From: JAHWKS01 sp964458385 | Lineage (GTDB): Bacteria; Planctomycetota; Planctomycetia; Pirellulales; Pirellulaceae | Reading direction: 5' to 3' | Length of the DNA stretch: 8,992 nt | NCBI GenBank assembly: GCA_964458385.1 | Contig: CAYWIS010000238.1 | Coordinates: 1-8,992, forward strand | Shown: piece by piece, positions 5,984-8,992 of the stretch | Position numbering within the stretch: position 1 is the first letter of the stretch | Layout of the letters: each line of letters opens with the position of its first letter | Position numbers and translations under genes: made by a program | Notes under the pieces: generated by a model | Databases searched by the model: none | The model's input: only the letters and a program-made list of their open reading frames with translations | What the model was told of the DNA's origin: nothing

Positions 5984-6421
5984 TTAACACTCGGCGAGAG
6001 CGATGGGGCTCTCTTTGCGCAGAAGGTCTCGAATTTCCTCGAACGCTTCGCCAAGCAAAGCGAGAACATCATCGAGCGTCAAAAGCCCCACAAGTTTCCC
6101 CTCGTCATCGACGACCGGCAAACGGCGGTAGGGACCGTTTCGCATCCGACGTAGCGCGTCTTCGATGGAAGTGTCTTCGCGAACTGTGCGTGGATCGGGC
6201 GTCATTATCTCCCCCACGGTCGCGTCGAACGGCCCTAAACCGCGCGCCATCGCCTTAATCACTAAGTCGCGGTCCGTCAGAATACCGATGGGTTCACGGG
6301 CGTCGTTGATGACAACCAACGCTCCTACATTGCGCGAAAGCATCCGGGCAGCGGCCGTTTGCAGATTCTCGTGGGCTTCCGCAACGTCCACATCACGCAC
6401 GCAAATACGACCCGCTGACAT
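5984..6421 (-). CDS. two-CBS-domain protein, second copy type
   Basis: A 145-residue stand-alone CBS pair. CBS1 (about 5-62) has the strand VGALVVIND (32-40) and PIGILTDRDLVIKAM (44-58). CBS2 (about 68-125) has VGEIMTPDPRTVREDTSIED, the strand YRRLPVVDD (98-106) and GKLVGLLTLDDVLALL (108-123). The tail, GEAFEEIRDLLRKESPIAL, is a charged helix often seen after this kind of CBS pair. As in the first CBS protein (827-1252) there is no effector domain, so a ligand-sensing partner role is inferred. The two share architecture but differ in sequence enough to be old paralogs. AAGGAG about 6 bases upstream fixes the start at 6421; a longer frame to 6499 lacks support. It is divergent from the phosphoribosyltransferase gene, with which it shares a 275-base promoter region. 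Confidence 0.93.
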   Translation of the reverse strand: MSAGRICVRDVDVAEAHENLQTAAARMLSRNVGALVVINDAREPIGILTDRDLVIKAMARGLGPFDATVGEIMTPDPRTVREDTSIEDALRRMRNGPYRRLPVVDDEGKLVGLLTLDDVLALLGEAFEEIRDLLRKESPIALAEC

Positions 6422-6696
6422 ATCGATCTCCTTCTGGAAAGAGGCAGAACTCTGCGAGAGTCGAATTGCAAACCGGGCGCCATTTAGTGTCTTTCGCATT
6501 TAACACGTTACGGAGGTTGCTGCTTCTTAGGGCGCGCAGGCGCACGCCTTGCAGATAGGCATTCATGCATGTTTGTCAAGTTGAAGAAGTCTAACCGCCG
6601 CCTGTCGGCCAACAGGCAGCCTTGCAACTTTGCGTCCTGATGTGCATTTTGCCAGGGGCGTTGGAAGGGGCGAATTCACGAACGAGGAGCGCCGCC
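6422..6696. promoter_or_regulatory. divergent promoter region, CBS / phosphoribosyltransferase
   Basis: The 275 bases between two divergent starts contain no gene and should hold both promoters. Visible structure: a 6-bp inverted repeat GCCTGT (6600-6605) / ACAGGC (6612-6617) with a 6-base spacer, about 80 bases before the phosphoribosyltransferase start, a possible operator or leader hairpin. I could not assign -35/-10 boxes with confidence, and no DosR-type palindrome was found. Confidence 0.4.
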
Positions 6697-7359
6697 ATGA
6701 CTTTTCGCGATCGATTTGAAGCGGGTCGGATCTTGGCCGAGAAACTTGCCGCCTATCGCGACCGAGCGGACGTGCTCGTTTTGGGCTTACCGCGAGGCGG
6801 TGTGCCTGTTGCTTGGACGGTCGCGCAAGCGCTGAAGGCGCCTTTGGATGTATTTCTGGTCCGCAAGCTCGGCGTTCCGGGGCATGAGGAACTGGCCATG
6901 GGAGCGATCGCGATGGGCGGCGTCCGCGCGCTGAATGTGCAAGTGGTGCGCGCGCTGCAGATCTCGCCCGAGACGCTGGACCGAGTCGCCGCTCAAGAAC
7001 AGCAGGAACGTGATCGGCGCGAGCGGCTATACCGTGGCGACCGTCCACCGCTCGACGTAGAAGGACGAATTGTCATCCTCGTGGACGACGGATTGGCGAC
7101 AGGAGCCACCATGCGTGCGGCCGTGGAAGCCTTGCGGCAACAACATCCTGCCCGGATTGTGGTGGCTGTTCCGGTGGGAGCCGCGGAAACCTGCGACGAT
7201 CTCCGCAAGATCGCCGATGAGGTCGTTTGCGTACAGACGCCCGAGCCGTTTTACGCCGTAGGAATGTGGTACGACGATTTCTCGCAGACCACCGATGAAG
7301 AAGTGCGGGAATTGCTAGCTCAGGGAGTGGCCGAGACGCCTATGGCGCCCTGGGGCTAA
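6697..7359 (+). CDS. phosphoribosyltransferase-family protein
   Basis: A 220-residue type I phosphoribosyltransferase fold protein. The N-terminus TFRDRFEAGRILAEKLAAY leads to VLVLGLPRGGVPVAW (26-40), the PPi-loop region, then DVFLVRKLGVPGHEELAMGA (51-70). The PRPP-binding motif is VILVDDGLATGAT (126-138) with adjacent Asp130-Asp131. C-terminal strands follow: RIVVAVPVG (153-161) and CVQTPEPFYAVGMWYDDF (178-195). This profile matches the stand-alone or DLH-fused type exemplified by M. tuberculosis Rv0571c rather than a nucleotide-salvage enzyme, and the true acceptor substrate is unknown. GAGGAG 7 bases upstream supports the ATG at 6697; an upstream in-frame ATG at 6622 adds 25 residues without family similarity. 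Its usual hydrolase partner is the separate gene at 1600-2265. It converges on the tatA pair. Confidence 0.93.
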   Translation: MTFRDRFEAGRILAEKLAAYRDRADVLVLGLPRGGVPVAWTVAQALKAPLDVFLVRKLGVPGHEELAMGAIAMGGVRALNVQVVRALQISPETLDRVAAQEQQERDRRERLYRGDRPPLDVEGRIVILVDDGLATGATMRAAVEALRQQHPARIVVAVPVGAAETCDDLRKIADEVVCVQTPEPFYAVGMWYDDFSQTTDEEVRELLAQGVAETPMAPWG

Positions 7360-7372
7360 CGGCGGACCCACA

Positions 7373-7396
7373 TACGCGGGCATGCGTGCCCGTGTA
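7373..7396. terminator. bidirectional stem-loop between convergent genes
   Basis: TACGCGGGCA (7373-7382) pairs with TGCCCGTGTA (7387-7396) through ten base pairs including one G-T, with the loop TGCG. It occupies most of the 64-base gap between the stops of the phosphoribosyltransferase and the first TatA gene, so it can end transcripts from both sides. No T-tract follows on either strand. Confidence 0.5.
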
Positions 7397-7423
7397 AGCG
7401 TTCCACGCTCGGGTGGAAAGAAG

Positions 7424-7726
7424 TTATTTTTCCGCAGCGGACCCAACGGTAGGCTCGCTGGGTGGCGGTTCGAACTTGGGCGCGGTGGCTTCTTCGTAGT
7501 CGTCGTAATCGTCGTAGGTAGAGGAGGAATACGACTTGGACGACGACCGATGGCTGGGTTTGTCATCGTCCATTACGTGCAAGCTCGACTGCAACTCGAA
7601 CAGACCTTTGCGAAACTCCCGATAACTGGAGCCCAGCGATCGCGCTACGCCCGGCAAGTTCTTACCAAAGAGCAAGATGGCGATCACGCCAATGATCACC
7701 ACTTCCTGCATTCCCAGACCAAACAT
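7424..7726 (-). CDS. tatA: TatA-type twin-arginine translocase subunit (1)
   Basis: A 100-residue TatA/TatE-family protein that would polymerise in the inner membrane with TatBC to export folded twin-arginine proteins. It has the family layout: a short N-terminus MFGLGMQEV, one transmembrane helix (about 8-20, VVIIGVIAILLF), the hinge FGKNLP (20-25) and an amphipathic helix ARSLGSSYREFRKGLFEL (28-45). The tail (46-100) is longer than in the second copy, Ser/Asp/Pro-rich, with an acidic DDYDDYEE (72-79). The start at 7726 follows GGTGA; a TTG at 7741 is a less likely start. It lies 157 bases downstream of a second tatA (7884-8087) on the same strand. TatB is usually longer and has a Glu in the N-terminal helix; TatA is preferred. 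No tatC is in the window. Confidence 0.93.
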   Translation of the reverse strand: MFGLGMQEVVIIGVIAILLFGKNLPGVARSLGSSYREFRKGLFELQSSLHVMDDDKPSHRSSSKSYSSSTYDDYDDYEEATAPKFEPPPSEPTVGSAAEK

Positions 7727-7810
7727 GTTTTCACCGGCCAAATGAAAAGGAGGTCAAGAGCACACGCACTCGGCAACGCCCCGAGCAAAACAGCAGGGGC
7801 GATGCTACTA

Positions 7811-7833
7811 CAAGGGAGACGAAAGCTCCCTTG
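7811..7833. terminator. stem-loop between the two tatA genes
   Basis: CAAGGGAG (7811-7818) and CTCCCTTG (7826-7833) form a perfect 8-bp stem with a 7-base loop. It lies 50 bases past the stop of the upstream tatA copy and about 85 bases before the next start. No T-tract follows, so it may be an RNA-processing or stabilising hairpin that tunes the ratio of the two products rather than a full terminator. Confidence 0.4.
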
Positions 7834-7883
7834 GCGCCTTTTGGCAGACCGTGCGTCCCATAGGACCAAGGTGCGAGCGACGG

Positions 7884-8087
7884 CTAGGCGGTCTTTTCCT
7901 TCTTGGCGTTGGCCGACGGTTCTTCCGACTCGTCATCATCATCGTCGTATTCGCCACTCATTCCCTTCTTGAATTCGGTGACGCTCCGACCCATGTTCCG
8001 CATGAGGCTGGGCAAACGAGAGCCTCCGAACAGAATCAGAATGATGACCATGATGATCAACAGTTCTTGGTAACCAATACCAAACAT
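7884..8087 (-). CDS. tatA: TatA-type twin-arginine translocase subunit (2)
   Basis: A 67-residue TatA/TatE-family protein, near the family's minimal length. MFGIGYQEL is followed by one transmembrane helix (about 8-20, ELLIIMVIILILF), the hinge FGGSRLP (20-26) and an amphipathic helix SLMRNMGRSVTEFKKGM (27-43). The tail carries a run of acidic residues, EYDDDDDESEE (46-56), like the acidic motif after the TatA amphipathic helix, then a Lys-rich end. Its first 12 residues closely parallel those of the neighbouring copy (7424-7726), pointing to tandem duplication, but the tails are unrelated. AAGGG about 7 bases upstream supports the start at 8087; longer in-frame readings begin in sequence with no family similarity. 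It is the promoter-proximal copy. Confidence 0.94.
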   Translation of the reverse strand: MFGIGYQELLIIMVIILILFGGSRLPSLMRNMGRSVTEFKKGMSGEYDDDDDESEEPSANAKKEKTA

Positions 8088-8296
8088 TGCAACGCCCTTG
8101 AAGAGTGCAGGGAGGGAGGATGGGGGCAACAAGCGGCGAATGCGGGCTGTGGCCCGGAGGGGCGTCGCCAGAACCAGCTTGTTTGAGAATAGGTGACAGG
8201 TGCACAGACCGTCCACCAAACCCAACACCCACGATTCTACCCGAAGGGTTGGGAGTGTCAAACGGTTTTCGAACCCCTTGAATCGAAAAGGAAGGG

Positions 8297-8320
8297 GGAT
8301 CCAAGCGGCATCGAACCGCC
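8297..8320 (-). other. tRNA-like T-arm fragment
   Basis: On the minus strand GGCGG-TTCGATG-CCGCT (8320-8304) folds as a TψC arm with five pairs (one G-T) and a near-consensus T-loop, followed by TGGATCC (8303-8297) like an acceptor strand. The matching 5' acceptor GGATCCA and a pairing anticodon arm are missing upstream, so this is not an intact tRNA. It could be a tRNA 3'-end remnant, as left by integration, or chance. Confidence 0.3.
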
Positions 8321-8801
8321 GACTTCCGACGCGCGATACCGCCTGCCAGTACCGCAATTTTCGGAATTACTTCGGGTTCCATGGCATTGTATCGCCCACA
8401 CCGGCATGATCAACGGTAATTGCTGAGGCCAATGAGTTTAGCGTTCATTGCCGCGGCGCCGGTCAGGAAAAAAAGTGATAGGAAGACGGCGTTAGTGAGT
8501 ATTGCGAAACGGAATGGATAGCCCGGCGCGCTCTTATCGCGTTCTGTAAGATCACGAGATTCGCTATAGCGCCTTCCGATCCGATGCGCTGGCCGTCTTT
8601 TCGACGAGTGGTCGAACCCTGCGGAGCATGCACCCCAGGGGGCTAACAGGCCGTTGGGGCAGGCTAGGAGATGGTCGCCGAATACCGCTTAGAGACTCTC
8701 TTGAAAACAACGCCAAGGATGGCATTGCCTTTGGGTTTTGGAGAAGGCTGCGGTATTGAGGAAGGGTAAGGGCCTAACCTCTTGGGTTTGCAGGTGCTTA
8801 G

Positions 8802-8812
8802 AAAAAAGAAAA
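8802..8812 (-). terminator. T-tract after tRNA-Ala
   Basis: Read on the minus strand, the mature tRNA-Ala end and two C are followed directly by TTTTCTTTTTT (8812-8802). With the tRNA stems as the hairpin this should end transcription, implying the Ile-Ala tRNA transcript stops here. Confidence 0.55.
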
Positions 8813-8814
8813 GG

Positions 8815-8887
8815 TGGAGCCGAACGGGATCGAACCGTCAACCCCCGGCTTGCAAAGCCGGTGCTCTCCCAATTGAGCTACGGCCCC
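8815..8887 (-). tRNA. tRNA-Ala (anticodon TGC)
   Basis: A complete 73-base tRNA. The acceptor stem GGGGCCG pairs with CGGCTCC with one G-T; the D-arm is AGCTCAATTGGGAGAGCA-like; the anticodon arm is CCGGC-TTTGCAA-GCCGG with anticodon TGC; the T-arm is GACGG-TTCGATC-CCGTT. The discriminator is A. CCA is not fully encoded (CC, then T). It is 51 bases downstream of tRNA-Ile on the same strand, the order found in 16S-23S spacers. Confidence 0.97.
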
Positions 8888-8938
8888 AGAGTGCAACACC
8901 GCGATGCTGCAAAACGACCAAGAGAGATAAAAAAGAGG

Positions 8939-8992
8939 TGGGCGCACCAAGATTCGAACTTGGGACCTCGTCGTTATCAGCGACGCGCTCTA
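8939..8992 (-). tRNA. tRNA-Ile (anticodon GAT), 5' part outside window
   Basis: Truncated by the window edge. Visible are the end of the D-arm (TAGAGCG), the anticodon arm CGTCG-CTGATAA-CGACG with anticodon GAT, the variable loop AGGTC, the T-arm CCAAG-TTCGAAT-CTTGG, the 3' acceptor strand TGCGCCC and discriminator A. CCA is not fully encoded. In most bacteria this gene is followed by tRNA-Ala inside an rRNA operon, with 16S upstream; 16S would lie to the right of this window. A run of six T follows it on the minus strand (8934-8929). Confidence 0.96.

Larger units (their letters stand above)
8088..8814. other. gene-poor stretch between tatA and the tRNA genes
   Basis: About 730 bases without a supportable gene; the open frames here extend tatA artificially or are short and featureless. 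I looked for 5S rRNA, SRP RNA, RNase P RNA and tmRNA hallmarks and found none. Structure seen: a tRNA-like T-arm at 8297-8320, an A-run at 8468-8474, and an inverted repeat AATACCGC (8681-8688) / GCGGTATT (8750-8757). The 23S gene that follows tRNA-Ala in a standard rRNA operon is absent. Confidence 0.5.

Noticed and set aside
7939..8382. 147-codon minus-strand ORF overlapping tatA
   Set aside because: Out of frame with tatA over most of its length and contains the tRNA-like fragment; no family similarity.
8468..8474. A-run as a terminator T-tract on the minus strand
   Set aside because: No stem precedes it on the minus strand and no gene ends nearby.
8600..8760. Possible structured ncRNA (SRP RNA, RNase P RNA, 5S)
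   Set aside because: None of the conserved core motifs of these RNAs is present.

Overview
The window reads as bacterial chromosome, moderately GC-rich, with loosely packed genes on both strands and no phage, IS or CRISPR signature. The best guess for the source is a planctomycete or a relative. Support for that comes from two small TatA proteins with acidic tails, a Rho whose N-terminus is replaced by a basic tail, long intergenic spacers, and a tRNA-Ile/tRNA-Ala pair that is followed by a T-tract rather than a 23S rRNA gene. The taxonomic call is inference from these traits, not from a marker gene.

Layout, left to right. Bases 1-339 hold no convincing gene. A small Rho_N-domain protein (340-636, +) faces a two-CBS-domain protein (827-1252, -), with a string of stem-loops between them. 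On the minus strand, upstream of the CBS gene, lie a frameshifted DUF2267-like remnant (about 1286-1460), a dienelactone-hydrolase-like alpha/beta hydrolase (1600-2265) and a possible 47-residue membrane peptide (2287-2430). The transcription terminator Rho (3022-4278, +) follows, with a hairpin and a pyrimidine-rich tract in its leader and a textbook intrinsic terminator after it. It converges on a small heat-shock protein Hsp20 (4364-4828, -). Then come a short proline-rich lipoprotein (5337-5534, -), an interrupted ORF (5683-5967, -), a second two-CBS protein (5984-6421, -) and, divergently, a phosphoribosyltransferase (6697-7359, +). Two tandem TatA-type translocase subunits (7424-7726 and 7884-8087, both -) lie beyond a shared stem-loop. 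The right end is a 0.7-kb gene-poor stretch, then tRNA-Ala(TGC) and a truncated tRNA-Ile(GAT), both on the minus strand.

How the parts fit. Hsp20, two stand-alone CBS-pair proteins, a phosphoribosyltransferase, a DLH-type hydrolase and a DUF2267 remnant resemble the contents of stress or dormancy gene sets. In Mycobacterium tuberculosis the DosR regulon includes HspX (Hsp20), Hrp1 (CBS pair) and Rv0571c (phosphoribosyltransferase plus DLH-type domain). Here the last two activities sit as separate genes on opposite strands about 4.4 kb apart. Rho and the tat genes look like housekeeping genes flanking or interleaved with this set. No sensor kinase or regulator is visible, so common control is unproven.
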